A DNA stretch of 64,000 nucleotides, from assembly GCF_030209435.1 (NCBI RefSeq), contig NZ_JARVRX010000007.1:186001-250000 (forward strand). The letters run 5' to 3'. The position numbers were made by a program, and so were the translations under genes. A model generated the notes under the pieces. The model was not told where the DNA came from. It did not search any database and was given only the letters and a program-made list of their open reading frames with translations. The DNA comes from Mycolicibacterium sp. lyk4-40-TYG-92. GTDB taxonomy: Bacteria; Actinomycetota; Actinomycetes; Mycobacteriales; Mycobacteriaceae. The first letter of the stretch is position 1, and every line of letters starts with the position of its first letter. Positions 38,321 through 46,527 of this stretch are shown here, in pieces.

Positions 38321-38731
38321 TCATTCCTCCACAGATACCGGAATGGACTGATATCGACCCGGACCTGGTGGCGGCACCGGATCGTCGGGCTGACGGTGTC
38401 GGCCACTCGGACCGGACGGGTCCGTCGGCGGCTCGGGGTGCGGGCCGGTGGGGCCCTGGTGGGCCAGCGCGGCGCGCACCGCGTCGAGAAACGTCGTGCT
38501 GTGTTCGGCGATGGCTGTCAGCATCGGATGCTGTTCGTCGTTGGCCAGGGCGACCAGTGCGCACACCGGGCACCACACCTGGTTGCAGTCACTCGGGTTC
38601 TCGCCGTCGGCGAGCATGGCCACGGACAACCGGACGACGGGATCGATCTTGTCGAGCAGCGCCTGGGCCAGCAGCCGCAGGTCCATCGGTAGGTCGCCGA
38701 GGGAATCGGCCCCGAAATCGGTGTGCGTCAC
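38321..38731 (-). CDS. Conserved hypothetical protein (Rv2183c-like) with CX5CX2C
   Basis: About 136 residues. The centre has CNQVWCPVC, a possible metal or redox site, in an alpha-helical region, and the C-terminal 45 residues are Pro-rich and low complexity. GTG at 38731 overlaps the upstream ArsA-like stop in a GTGA and has GGAGGT nine bases upstream; a GTG at 38740 would leave only one base. Always next to the ArsA-like gene in mycobacteria, so the two products may work together. Function unknown. Confidence 0.8.
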   Translation of the reverse strand: MTHTDFGADSLGDLPMDLRLLAQALLDKIDPVVRLSVAMLADGENPSDCNQVWCPVCALVALANDEQHPMLTAIAEHSTTFLDAVRAALAHQGPTGPHPEPPTDPSGPSGRHRQPDDPVPPPGPGRYQSIPVSVEE

Positions 38732-39981
38732 TTGGGCCACACCTCCGGGTCGGGGCGAAAACGGACAGTCAGTTCACAGCCGCGCAGCGACGCGCCGGTC
38801 ACGATGCAACGGCGCAGGACTGATGCCAACGGGACCCGGCGCCGGGTGCCACCCGAGCCGATGATCAGGTCATCGTCGACGCGGCCCAGCGTCAGAGACC
38901 CCGGGTCGATTTGCGGCAATTCTATCCGGAGCCGGTAGACAGCGGCCAATCCTGAGCCCGATTCCCGGTCGACGATGGGCCGCGGCGGTGCGGGGGGCGC
39001 GGCGCCGTGCCGCAGCCTCGACACCTCCAGCAGTTCCCCGAGCGCCTTCGGCCCGATGGGTTCGCCGGCCAGGTGCGGCACAAGTACCAGACGCACGTCG
39101 CCGACGGCGGCATCCAGATCGCTGAGCATGCTGCGCTGCTCGGCGATCCGCTCGGCATACCAGTCGAAGGCGGGGTGCGCGGGCAGGTTCACATACTCGT
39201 ACGAATCGTCTTGGATCAGAACCTGATTCACGATCAGCTCGGACACGTGCACGCCCATCAAGGTGAGCGACGCCAGCGTCCGCACCGCCTCGGCCACCAC
39301 CACCCGTTCCGGGGTGAGCACCAGGTGCGCGGTGACGTCCGGCTGGTCGAGCAGCTCCCCCAGCGCCTCGGTGGCGGCGGCGAGGCGCTCGACCAGGACG
39401 ACCATGGCGGCCGTCTTCGCATCGGCCAGACCGACCGACAGGCGCCGGTGCCGCGGCCAGGCCTTCTCCAGGTACAGGGCGAACGCGCCCGGCAGCGTCA
39501 GCATCCGCATCGCATCAGCGGTCGAGGCGCAGTCGACGATCACGTGGTCCCAGTTGCCCGATGCCGCCAGCTCGGCGACCTCGTGCAGACCCAGCACCTC
39601 CTGAATCCCGGGCAGCGCCGAAAGTTCCTCCGGTGCAACGTCTCCCACATCGGAGTCCGGGAACCGGGCGACCAGCACCGCGGCCACCTCACGCCACCTG
39701 GCCTCCAGCAGCGCCAGGGTGTCGAGCGCCAGGGCGTCCAGCACGACGCCGGCGCCGTCATCGACGGGAACCTGCGTCGGCGTCCGCAGCCCGGTCGGCG
39801 GGACGTCCGCGCCGAGCACATCACCGGTGGAGTGGGCCTGGTCCGTCGACACGATGAGGACCCGCTGCCCGGCCCGGGCATCACGCACCGCGGTGGCCGT
39901 GGCCACCGTCGATTTACCTACTCCACCCTTACCGACGAACAGACTGATCCTGGCACGCCCAGCAGGGTCCGCGTCACTCAG
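38728..39981 (-). CDS. ArsA/MinD-like ATPase (Rv2184c-like), probable CTG start
   Basis: Deviant Walker A ISLFVGKGGVGKST near residues 13-26 if translation starts at CTG 39981, followed by RVLIVSTDQAHS (a switch I type stretch) and HVIVDCASTADAMRML (Walker B). About 417 residues. The first ATG/GTG/TTG in frame is GTG 39906, which would start just after the P-loop and give an inactive protein. CTG 39981 overlaps the stop of the upstream SRPBCC gene (CTGAGTGA), consistent with coupled translation. The ArsA/GET3 family uses ATP to move metals or tail-anchored proteins; the substrate is unknown in mycobacteria. Confidence 0.87.
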   Translation of the reverse strand: MSDADPAGRARISLFVGKGGVGKSTVATATAVRDARAGQRVLIVSTDQAHSTGDVLGADVPPTGLRTPTQVPVDDGAGVVLDALALDTLALLEARWREVAAVLVARFPDSDVGDVAPEELSALPGIQEVLGLHEVAELAASGNWDHVIVDCASTADAMRMLTLPGAFALYLEKAWPRHRRLSVGLADAKTAAMVVLVERLAAATEALGELLDQPDVTAHLVLTPERVVVAEAVRTLASLTLMGVHVSELIVNQVLIQDDSYEYVNLPAHPAFDWYAERIAEQRSMLSDLDAAVGDVRLVLVPHLAGEPIGPKALGELLEVSRLRHGAAPPAPPRPIVDRESGSGLAAVYRLRIELPQIDPGSLTLGRVDDDLIIGSGGTRRRVPLASVLRRCIVTGASLRGCELTVRFRPDPEVWPK

Positions 39982-40411
39982 ACTCGACTCGCTTCTTCAG
40001 GTCCTTGAGCGCCGTGTCGGTCAAGCGGCGCTCGGCCTTGCGTTTGAGCAGTCCGATCATCGGAATCATCAGATCGACCGCCAGTTCGTACGTTACCTCG
40101 GTGCCAGAACCCTTGGGCGACAAGCGGTATGTGCCTTCGAGCGCCTTCAGCAGAGTGCTGGACACCAGGGACCAGCTCACCGACTTGCGGTCGGCGGGCC
40201 ACCGGTAGGCGAACACCATGGTGTCCTTGAGCACCGTGGCGTCGAGGACCAACCGGGCCGTCTTCGGGTAACCGTCGGCGTCGACGTCCAGGACCTCGGT
40301 CTCCGGGTACTCGGCGACCCAGTCGGGATATGAGCCGATGTCGGCGATGACGTCCATCACGGTCGCCGGGTCGGCGTCGATGTAGATGGTCTGCGCAGTC
40401 TTGTCCGCCAC
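39974..40411 (-). CDS. SRPBCC / polyketide cyclase-like protein (TB16.3, Rv2185c-like)
   Basis: 145-residue START-like lipid-binding fold. Starts at GTG 40411 (VADKTAQTIYIDADP) with GGGGAAG upstream; a longer start at 40459 adds unconserved residues. Shows the conserved WSLVSSTLLKALEGTYRLSP and KRKAERRLTDTALKDLKKR ends. First of a coupled group with the ArsA-like and Rv2183c-like genes. Ligand unknown; the family often binds hydrophobic small molecules. Confidence 0.88.
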   Translation of the reverse strand: MADKTAQTIYIDADPATVMDVIADIGSYPDWVAEYPETEVLDVDADGYPKTARLVLDATVLKDTMVFAYRWPADRKSVSWSLVSSTLLKALEGTYRLSPKGSGTEVTYELAVDLMIPMIGLLKRKAERRLTDTALKDLKKRVESE

Positions 40412-40519
40412 GTGTCCACTTCCCCGAGTTTTACGATGCCCGGCGCGGGCGTCGGACACCCGTCTGCCGAGCTCTCAATGTACCGCCAGCGCCCCGCCCC
40501 GGCGGGGCGATACCGAGCC

Positions 40520-40909
40520 TCAGGCCAACCGGGACACGCCCACCGGGCGGGTCCGCTCGAGATCGGTCTTGATCTCGAAAGCCATGTCCTTGCCGGCCAC
40601 GCGGCGACGATGGTTGAGGTCGGCCAGGTTCAGCTGCGCCAGCGCGGCTCCGGACACGCCCGTCGGCTCGGCGTGCAGGAAGTAGTGCAGCACGACACCG
40701 TCCATGACGGCCTCCAGCCAGACCTCCATGGTTCCGGTCAGCGCACCGGTGACGGTCCACCGTTGCCCCGCCGGACCGCGGTCTTCGACGACCGTCAGCT
40801 TGAGGTCCGGCCACCAGCGCCGCCAGCTGCTCTGGTTCGCCACGGCGGCACCGACAGCGGCTGGGTCGGCGCACACGAAGGTCTCGTCGGCGATCTGGAT
40901 GCTGTTCAT
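40520..40909 (-). CDS. SRPBCC family protein (Rv2186c-like)
   Basis: 129 residues from ATG 40909. Same START-like fold as its downstream neighbour, with [22 protein letters not shown], typical of polyketide cyclase-type proteins, and a C-terminal helix [21 protein letters not shown]. Weak ribosome-binding site. Divergent from fadD15. Probably a lipid- or isoprenoid-binding protein, but no ligand can be read from sequence. Confidence 0.85.
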   Translation of the reverse strand: MNSIQIADETFVCADPAAVGAAVANQSSWRRWWPDLKLTVVEDRGPAGQRWTVTGALTGTMEVWLEAVMDGVVLHYFLHAEPTGVSGAALAQLNLADLNHRRRVAGKDMAFEIKTDLERTRPVGVSRLA

Positions 40910-41028
40910 CCCGACCAGCTTCACATACGCCTCCACAGTGTGATGAAGCACCCGACTACGCTGAGCACGGCATTGCTGTCACGGCACTGCTGCCAGTACT
41001 GCCTTGCTCTGACCCGAAAGGCCACACC

Positions 41029-42816
41029 GTGCGTGAGTTCAGCGTTCCCGCATCGTTCACCATCGGCGAATACGACAACGTCGTCGCCCCGGTGTACTCC
41101 CTCGAGCGCGACGACCCCAAACACGTAGCCATCCAGCGCCTGGTCGGAGACACCTGGACCGACGTCACCAGCGCCGAGGTTGCCGACCAGGTGCGAGCGA
41201 CCGCCCTCGGCCTGATCGCCAAGGGTGTCAAGCCCGGCGACCGCGTGGTGCTGCTCTCGGCGACCCGCTACGAATGGCCCATCATCGACTTCGCGATCCT
41301 GTCGATCGGCGCGGTGACGGTGCCCATCTACGAGACCTCGGCCGCCGATCAGATCCGGCACGTGCTGGCCGACTCCGGCGCCGTCTTTGCCTTCGCCGAG
41401 ACCGATTCCCACGCCGCCAAGATCGAATCCATCCGGACCGAGGTGCCCGCGCTCGGTGAGGTGCTGGTCATCGATGGCGGCGCTCTCGATGAGCTGGCCG
41501 CCGCCGGCGCCGGCGTGGACCGCGCCGAGCTGGACGCCCGCCTGGCCGCCATCAAGTCCAGCGACCCGGCCACCCTGATCTACACCTCCGGCACCACCGG
41601 CCGCCCCAAGGGCTGCCAGCTGACCCACGCCAACCTGCTGTCGGAGCTGCGCGGCGTGAAGGCCTGCTTCCCCGACCTGCTGGCCAAGGGCCAGAAGCTG
41701 CTGGTGTTCCTGCCGCTGGCACACGTGCTGGCCCGCGCCGTCGCGGTGGCCGGCTTCAGCAACCAGGTGACGCTCGGCTTCACCAGCGACATCAAGAACC
41801 TGGTGCCGATCCTCGGGGTGTTCAAACCGACGCTCGTGGTGTCGGTTCCGCGCGTGTTCGAGAAGGTCTACAACACCGCCGAGCAGAACGCCCGCAACGA
41901 TGGCAAGGGCAAGATCTTCCAGATCGCCGCCGACACGGCCATCGAGTGGAGCAAGGCGCAGGACACCGGCGGCGCCGGACTGCTGCTGAACCTGAAGCAC
42001 ACCGTGTTCGACAAGCTGGTCTACGGCAAGCTCAAGGCGGCCCTCGGCGGCAACTGCGTCGGCGCCATCTCCGGCGGCGCGCCGCTCGGCGCCCGCCTCG
42101 GCCACTTCTACCGCGGCGTCGGCGTCACCATCTACGAGGGCTACGGCCTGACCGAGACCAGCGCCGCCATCACCGTCAACCGGATCGGCGAGCTGAAGGT
42201 CGGCACCGTCGGAAAGCTGGTGCCCGGCAACAACATGCGCATCGCCGAGGACGGCGAGCTGCTGCTCTCCGGCGGCGTGGTGTTCAGCGGCTACTGGAAC
42301 AACCCGACCGCCACCGGCGAGGCCTTCACCGACGAGTGGTTCCACACCGGCGACCTCGGCGCCATCGACGACGACGGCTACCTGTCGATCGTCGGGCGCA
42401 AGAAGGAGATCATCGTGACCGCAGGCGGCAAGAACGTCGCCCCGGCCCCGCTCGAAGACGTCATGCGCGCACACCCGCTGATCAGCCAGGCCATGTGCGT
42501 GGGCGATCAGGAGCCGTTCATCGCCGCACTCATCACCATCGATCCCGAGGCGTTCGAAGGCTGGAAGCAGCGCAACAACAAGGACGCCGGCGCATCCGTG
42601 GGCGACCTGGCCGAAGACGCGGCGCTGGTCGCCGAGATCCAGAAGGCCGTCGACGACGCCAACCAGACGGTGTCCAAGGCCGAGGCCGTCCGGAAGTTCC
42701 GGATCCTGCCGGTCGACTTCACCGAGGACACCGGTGAGCTGACACCGACCCTGAAGGTCAAGCGCAAGGTGGTCGCGGAGAAGTTCGCGGCCGAGATCGC
42801 CGCGCTCTACAGCTGA
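41029..42816 (+). CDS. fadD15: Long-chain fatty acyl-CoA ligase FadD15
   Basis: Activates long-chain fatty acids with ATP and CoA. 595 residues from GTG 41029. AMP-binding motif [18 protein letters not shown] near residue 184, the [14 protein letters not shown] motif, [25 protein letters not shown], and the C-terminal catalytic lysine region [13 protein letters not shown]. It belongs to the long-chain ACSL type, with a YxxLERDDP N-terminus. GAAAGG lies about seven bases upstream of the start. Context with acyltransferase and lipoglycan genes fits phospholipid metabolism. Confidence 0.94.
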   Translation: MREFSVPASFTIGEYDNVVAPVYSLERDDPKHVAIQRLVGDTWTDVTSAEVADQVRATALGLIAKGVKPGDRVVLLSATRYEWPIIDFAILSIGAVTVPIYETSAADQIRHVLADSGAVFAFAETDSHAAKIESIRTEVPALGEVLVIDGGALDELAAAGAGVDRAELDARLAAIKSSDPATLIYTSGTTGRPKGCQLTHANLLSELRGVKACFPDLLAKGQKLLVFLPLAHVLARAVAVAGFSNQVTLGFTSDIKNLVPILGVFKPTLVVSVPRVFEKVYNTAEQNARNDGKGKIFQIAADTAIEWSKAQDTGGAGLLLNLKHTVFDKLVYGKLKAALGGNCVGAISGGAPLGARLGHFYRGVGVTIYEGYGLTETSAAITVNRIGELKVGTVGKLVPGNNMRIAEDGELLLSGGVVFSGYWNNPTATGEAFTDEWFHTGDLGAIDDDGYLSIVGRKKEIIVTAGGKNVAPAPLEDVMRAHPLISQAMCVGDQEPFIAALITIDPEAFEGWKQRNNKDAGASVGDLAEDAALVAEIQKAVDDANQTVSKAEAVRKFRILPVDFTEDTGELTPTLKVKRKVVAEKFAAEIAALYS

Positions 42817-42833
42817 GCAATAGCGCTGCAGCG

Positions 42834-44030
42834 CTACAACAATTCAGCGAGCCGCTCACCCTTGAGCTTCCACTGCCAGTTGTCGACGACGAACTGACGG
42901 CCGGCGGCGCCCATCGCGGCGCCCCGGTCGGGGTCGGCAAGGACGTCACCGATAGCGGTCGCAATGGCGGCGACATCGCGACCGTCGACCACATGGCCGG
43001 TCTTGCCCTCGACGACGGTTTCCGGTGCGCCACCGGAATCACCGGCGACCACCGGCACGCCGGACGCCGAGGCCTCGAGGAAGACGATCCCCAGGCCCTC
43101 GACATCCAGCCCGTTCCCCCGGGTCCGGCACGGCATGGCGAAAACGTCGGCCATCGCGTGGTGGGCCGGCAATTCGTCGCCGGGCACCCCGCCGGTGAAC
43201 ACCACATGGTCGGTGACGTCGTAGCGGCGCGCGAGCTTCTCCAGGTCGTCGCGGTACGGCCCGTTGCCGACGATCACCAGCGCGGCGCCGTCGATCCGCT
43301 GCCGGATCGACGGCAGCGCCCGGATCAGCATGTCCTGTCCCTTGCGCGGCACCAGGCGGGACAGGCAGACGATCACCGGCCGCTGCCCCAGCCCATAGCG
43401 GGCCCGCAACTCGGCCCGGGCCACCTCGTCGGGCACGAAGCGGTCGACATCGACGCCGGGCGACAGGTACTCCAGTGCCGCGTCCGGCCCGAACGCCGCG
43501 GCGAACCGCTTGCGTGTGTAGTGGCTGACGAAGGTCACCACATCGGTGTTGTTTCCGATGTGCCGCAACGCGTTTCGCGCGACGGGCAGCATCGACCAAC
43601 CCACCTCGTGACCGTGTGTGCTGGCCACCACCCGGGTCGCTCCCGCATCGCGGGCCAGTGGGGCCAACAGCGCCAGCGGCGCGGCCGCGCCGAACCACAC
43701 CGTGTCGATTTCGTGCTCGGCGATGAGACGGCGCATCCGCAGCGCGACGGTCGGTTCGGGCAGCATCAGCGTCGTCGGGTGGCGGACCACCTCATAACCC
43801 GCCGCCGCGGCCTTGTCGTATTCCGGCGCGCCCTTCCATTTCGGGGCGTACACCGTCAGCTCGTGCGACCCGCGGCCGATCAGCTCATTGACCAGGCTCT
43901 CCAGATACGACTGGATGCCGCCACGACGGGGCGGGAAGTCGTTGGTCAGCAGCAGCACCCGGGAGGACGGCTGGGGCGAGCGGAGCGACGGGGAGGACGT
44001 CTGGGGCGAGCGGAGCGACGGGGAGGACAT
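42834..44030 (-). CDS. pimB: Phosphatidylinositol monomannoside mannosyltransferase PimB
   Basis: GT4 glycosyltransferase that adds the second mannose, from GDP-mannose, to PIM1 on the inner membrane face. RVLLLTNDFPPRRGGIQSYL starts near residue 24; STHGHEVGWS near 140; CLSRLVPRKGQDMLIRAL and the EX7E motif EGLGIVFLEASASG follow. 398 residues. The first ~22 residues are not part of the family: they are encoded by a 30-bp tandem duplication and read SPSLRSPQTS/SPSLRSPQPS. No later start exists before the conserved VLLLTNDF, so the repeat is translated. Confidence 0.93.
   Translation of the reverse strand: MSSPSLRSPQTSSPSLRSPQPSSRVLLLTNDFPPRRGGIQSYLESLVNELIGRGSHELTVYAPKWKGAPEYDKAAAAGYEVVRHPTTLMLPEPTVALRMRRLIAEHEIDTVWFGAAAPLALLAPLARDAGATRVVASTHGHEVGWSMLPVARNALRHIGNNTDVVTFVSHYTRKRFAAAFGPDAALEYLSPGVDVDRFVPDEVARAELRARYGLGQRPVIVCLSRLVPRKGQDMLIRALPSIRQRIDGAALVIVGNGPYRDDLEKLARRYDVTDHVVFTGGVPGDELPAHHAMADVFAMPCRTRGNGLDVEGLGIVFLEASASGVPVVAGDSGGAPETVVEGKTGHVVDGRDVAAIATAIGDVLADPDRGAAMGAAGRQFVVDNWQWKLKGERLAELL
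43971..44030 (+). repeat. 30-bp tandem duplication containing the 20-bp dispersed repeat, at the pimB 5' end
   Basis: Units 43971-44000 and 44001-44030 differ at only two or three positions and each contains the 20-mer also found, inverted, in murG at 2035-2054. The duplication includes the pimB start codon region and adds ten residues per unit. Confidence 0.85.
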
Positions 44031-44048
44031 CGCGGTCAGGCTATCGCG

Positions 44049-44849
44049 TCAGCCCCGGTCCGCGAGCCACCGCTGCCACGCGACGGTCAACGCGTCGCGA
44101 TCCGCGCCGAGCGTGGCGGTCAGCGCGGTATCGAGGTCGGGGTGACCGGCGCCGCACGCCGCCAGATACAGCCGGCGCAGGGCCGGGTCGCCGAACTGCG
44201 CGCCGACGAATCGGGCGAACCACCAGGCGCGGTCATAGGCCAGTGACAGGGCCGGCCCGGTGACCTGGAAATCGGCGTCGGCGGGCAGCACCGCCATGTC
44301 GGCGGGTGCTGGTCGCGGGGTGCGCGGGCGGCTGACGTAGTCGGCGACGCCCTCGGTCAGGCACCAGGGCGCGTCGGCGGCCGTGACGGGCCGGGAGGCG
44401 TAGTGGAAAAGCTCGTGGCGCAACACGATTCGCAGCGCGCCGGGCCCCATTGCCGCGGCGCCGGGCGCGAAAACGATGCGGTCGACGGTCGTGGCCGCGG
44501 CGAACTCTGCACGTCCGCCGGCCAGTGCGCGGAACTCCTCGTCGGTGCCGGTGGTCACGATGGTGATCTGCGGGCGCCAGTCCTCGCCCCAGAACGCGGT
44601 GACCGCGGCCACCGCGCCGTCGAGTTCGGTGGTGATGCGTCCCGGCAACGTCGAACCGGGGTCGAGGGCCAGAAGTTCGGCGGTTCGGCCGTCAGCGAGC
44701 CGGAGGGTCGTCGGCGCCGTCGGCGCGGATGGCACGGCGGGCGGTGGGGCGGCCGGCACGTCAGCCGAATGGCCGCGGCTCAGTACGAACGCGGCCGCAG
44801 CCGACTCTGCGGCGAGAAGGCCGAGAACTACCCGACGGGAGAGACTCAG
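44049..44849 (-). CDS. Exported metallopeptidase-like protein (Rv2189c-like), probable CTG start
   Basis: The mature part has a zinc-peptidase motif RHELFHYAS (HExxH) and LTEGVADYVSRP, as in peptidase MA-like proteins, with PALSLAYDRAWWFARFV. The first ATG/GTG/TTG in frame is GTG 44759, giving 236 residues without a signal. The frame is open upstream and encodes SRRVVLGLLAAESAAAAFVL, a good Arg-Arg signal or membrane anchor. CTG at 44849 overlaps the stop of the NlpC/P60 gene (CTGA) and gives 266 residues, close to the 257 I recall for Rv2189c. Context suggests a cell-wall-linked enzyme. Confidence 0.78.
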   Translation of the reverse strand: MSLSRRVVLGLLAAESAAAAFVLSRGHSADVPAAPPPAVPSAPTAPTTLRLADGRTAELLALDPGSTLPGRITTELDGAVAAVTAFWGEDWRPQITIVTTGTDEEFRALAGGRAEFAAATTVDRIVFAPGAAAMGPGALRIVLRHELFHYASRPVTAADAPWCLTEGVADYVSRPRTPRPAPADMAVLPADADFQVTGPALSLAYDRAWWFARFVGAQFGDPALRRLYLAACGAGHPDLDTALTATLGADRDALTVAWQRWLADRG

Positions 44850-46009
44850 TAGCGACGCACGTTGTAGATCGGCGCGTTGTCGACCGGCGCCACCCGTACG
44901 GGCACACCGAACGTCGAGGCGTGGACCATCATGCCGTCACCGATGTAGATGCCCACGTGCGAGGCGTCCGAGTAGTAGCTCACGACGTCGCCCGGCTGCA
45001 TCTGGTCGCGCGACACCGGCTGTCCACCGGCGGCCTGCGCATAGCTCGAGTGCGGCAGCGAGATGCCCGCCTGCTGGAACGCCCACATCACCAGGCCCGA
45101 GCAGTCGAACTGTCCTGGACCGGCGGCACCCCACACATACGGGTCTCCGATACGGGTGAGCGCGGCCTGCACGGCGATCTGACCGGCGGCGGTGCCGCCG
45201 GCGATTTCCGGCAGCGGCGCGCCCTCGACGGGCGGGTTGGGGCCGGCCGCGTTGATGGACGGATCCTGGCCGGGGGCCGGCGGCAGCGCGTCGGGGTTCG
45301 GCGGGAGGCCGTCCGGGGCCGGGGCCGGCGGCGCGGCGGCCGGGGCCGGCGGCAGTGCCGCCAGTGCCTGCCGCTGGCTGGGCGTCAGCGCGGTGTACCG
45401 GGACTTGACGATGGCGATCTGCACCTGCAGCTTGCTTTGCTTGGACTGCAGATCGGCTCGGACGGCAGCGGCCTGCTCGGCCGCGGTCTTGGCTTCGGAC
45501 GCCAACTTGGCAGAGTCGGCCTCGGCCTTGGTGGCGGAGTCGGAGGCGCTGTGGAAGTTGGCCATCTGCGCGGCCATCTCACTGGCCATCACGCGCTGGA
45601 TCGAGAGCTGGTCGATCAGGCCCTGCGGGGAATCGGCGGTCAGGATGGCGTCGATGCCGTCGGTGCGGCCACCCATGTACTGCGCTGCAGCAATCTGGTC
45701 GACGGACGTCTGATAGGTAGCCAGATCGCCCTTGGCGACCTCTGCGGCCGCGGCGGCGGCGTCGTGCTTGGCATCGGCAGCCTTCGCGGCAGCCAGCTTC
45801 TTGTCGAGATCGAGCTGCGCGGCGTGCATGGCCTCGGTGGTCTGCTCCGCCTGGCGGGACAGCTCGTTGAGCTTTGCTACGGCGTCGTCCGCCGGCTCGG
45901 CCATGACGTTGCCCGCAAATACGCTACCGAGTATGGTGAGCCCCGCGATCGCACCGGCTACTGGTCGTTTAAGACCGCATTTAGTGCGGTGTGTGCGGTG
46001 GAGACTCAA
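44846..46009 (-). CDS. NlpC/P60 peptidoglycan endopeptidase (Rv2190c-like)
   Basis: Secreted D,L-endopeptidase that cuts the peptidoglycan stem. A signal peptide (GLKRPVAGAIAGLTILGSVFAGNVMA) is followed by a long coiled coil (residues ~45-210, rich in A/K/Q/E), a Pro-rich linker, and the catalytic domain with FDCSGLVMWAFQQAGI (Cys), DASHVGIYIG (His) and GDGMMVHAS. I prefer TTG 46009 (AGGA nine bases upstream, 387 residues, matching Rv2190c's 385) over ATG 46084. Next to the Rv2189c-like gene, probably coupled. A CRP-like site lies ~145 bases upstream. Confidence 0.92.
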   Translation of the reverse strand: MSLHRTHRTKCGLKRPVAGAIAGLTILGSVFAGNVMAEPADDAVAKLNELSRQAEQTTEAMHAAQLDLDKKLAAAKAADAKHDAAAAAAEVAKGDLATYQTSVDQIAAAQYMGGRTDGIDAILTADSPQGLIDQLSIQRVMASEMAAQMANFHSASDSATKAEADSAKLASEAKTAAEQAAAVRADLQSKQSKLQVQIAIVKSRYTALTPSQRQALAALPPAPAAAPPAPAPDGLPPNPDALPPAPGQDPSINAAGPNPPVEGAPLPEIAGGTAAGQIAVQAALTRIGDPYVWGAAGPGQFDCSGLVMWAFQQAGISLPHSSYAQAAGGQPVSRDQMQPGDVVSYYSDASHVGIYIGDGMMVHASTFGVPVRVAPVDNAPIYNVRRY

Positions 46010-46152
46010 GATTTCGCGTCCTTCAACTGCGGGTTCGAGCCGCTTCGAACTCAGTGAGGTCTCGAATAGGTTACGAAACGGCATCGGCGTTGTCCAACGG
46101 GAATGGCCAATCTATCAGCCCGCCCCCCGATCCCGTTAACCAGGATCACAAT

Positions 46153-46166
46153 GTGAGCGTCGTCAC
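46153..46166. promoter_or_regulatory. CRP-like site upstream of the NlpC/P60 gene
   Basis: GTGA-gcgtcg-TCAC, preceded by T, fits the cAMP receptor protein pattern TGTGA-N6-TCACA at nine of ten positions. It overlaps the stop of the small Cys-rich gene and lies ~144 bases before the NlpC/P60 start. Mycobacterial CRP is known to control cell-wall hydrolases such as rpfA; a role here is inference. Confidence 0.45.
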
Positions 46167-46402
46167 GCCACACCCGTAGCGCTTGAGTCGCGCCCGATCC
46201 CGTCTTTGGGCCGACCGATCGGAACCAACCGCAGCCGCGGCGCCATGCCCGCGTCGGCCAGCACCTCCAGGGCGCGCCGCTCGTCGTCCATCAAGGTCTC
46301 TGGCACGCCCAGCAAAACACTGACGACGCAGTCACCGCAGCCCGGACCGCGCACCGCGCAGTCGTCGCAGTCGATCTTGACCGGCCCGTTGTCGAACTTC
46401 AT
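46163..46402 (-). CDS. Small cysteine-rich protein of unknown function
   Basis: 79 residues from ATG 46402, with AAGGAG seven bases upstream. The N-terminal third contains [16 protein letters not shown], four cysteines in two CX2C pairs, a likely zinc or Fe-S site. The rest, including [25 protein letters not shown], looks like a compact helix-strand end. Not present between Rv2190c and Rv2191 in M. tuberculosis as I recall. Upstream of the NlpC/P60 gene in the same direction. Confidence 0.75.
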   Translation of the reverse strand: MKFDNGPVKIDCDDCAVRGPGCGDCVVSVLLGVPETLMDDERRALEVLADAGMAPRLRLVPIGRPKDGIGRDSSATGVA

Positions 46403-46521
46403 CTCTGACTCCTTCATCGGTTGAGGCGCACGCTAGCGACGTCCACCGACAAAAAAGTGCGGGTGATCAGCAACCGGATCACGGAATGACATCGATGGGA
46501 TTTCTTGTCGGTGCCGGCCCC

Positions 46522-46527
46522 TACTGT
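46522..46527 (+). promoter_or_regulatory. -10 element of leaderless Rv2191-like gene
   Basis: TACTGT ends six bases before ATG 46534 and no Shine-Dalgarno sequence is present, the pattern of a leaderless mycobacterial transcript. Confidence 0.4.

Noticed and set aside
46010..46160. c-di-AMP (ydaO-type) riboswitch in the leader of the NlpC/P60 gene
   Set aside because: Such riboswitches precede some actinobacterial cell-wall hydrolases, but I could not find the conserved core; only simple inverted repeats are visible.
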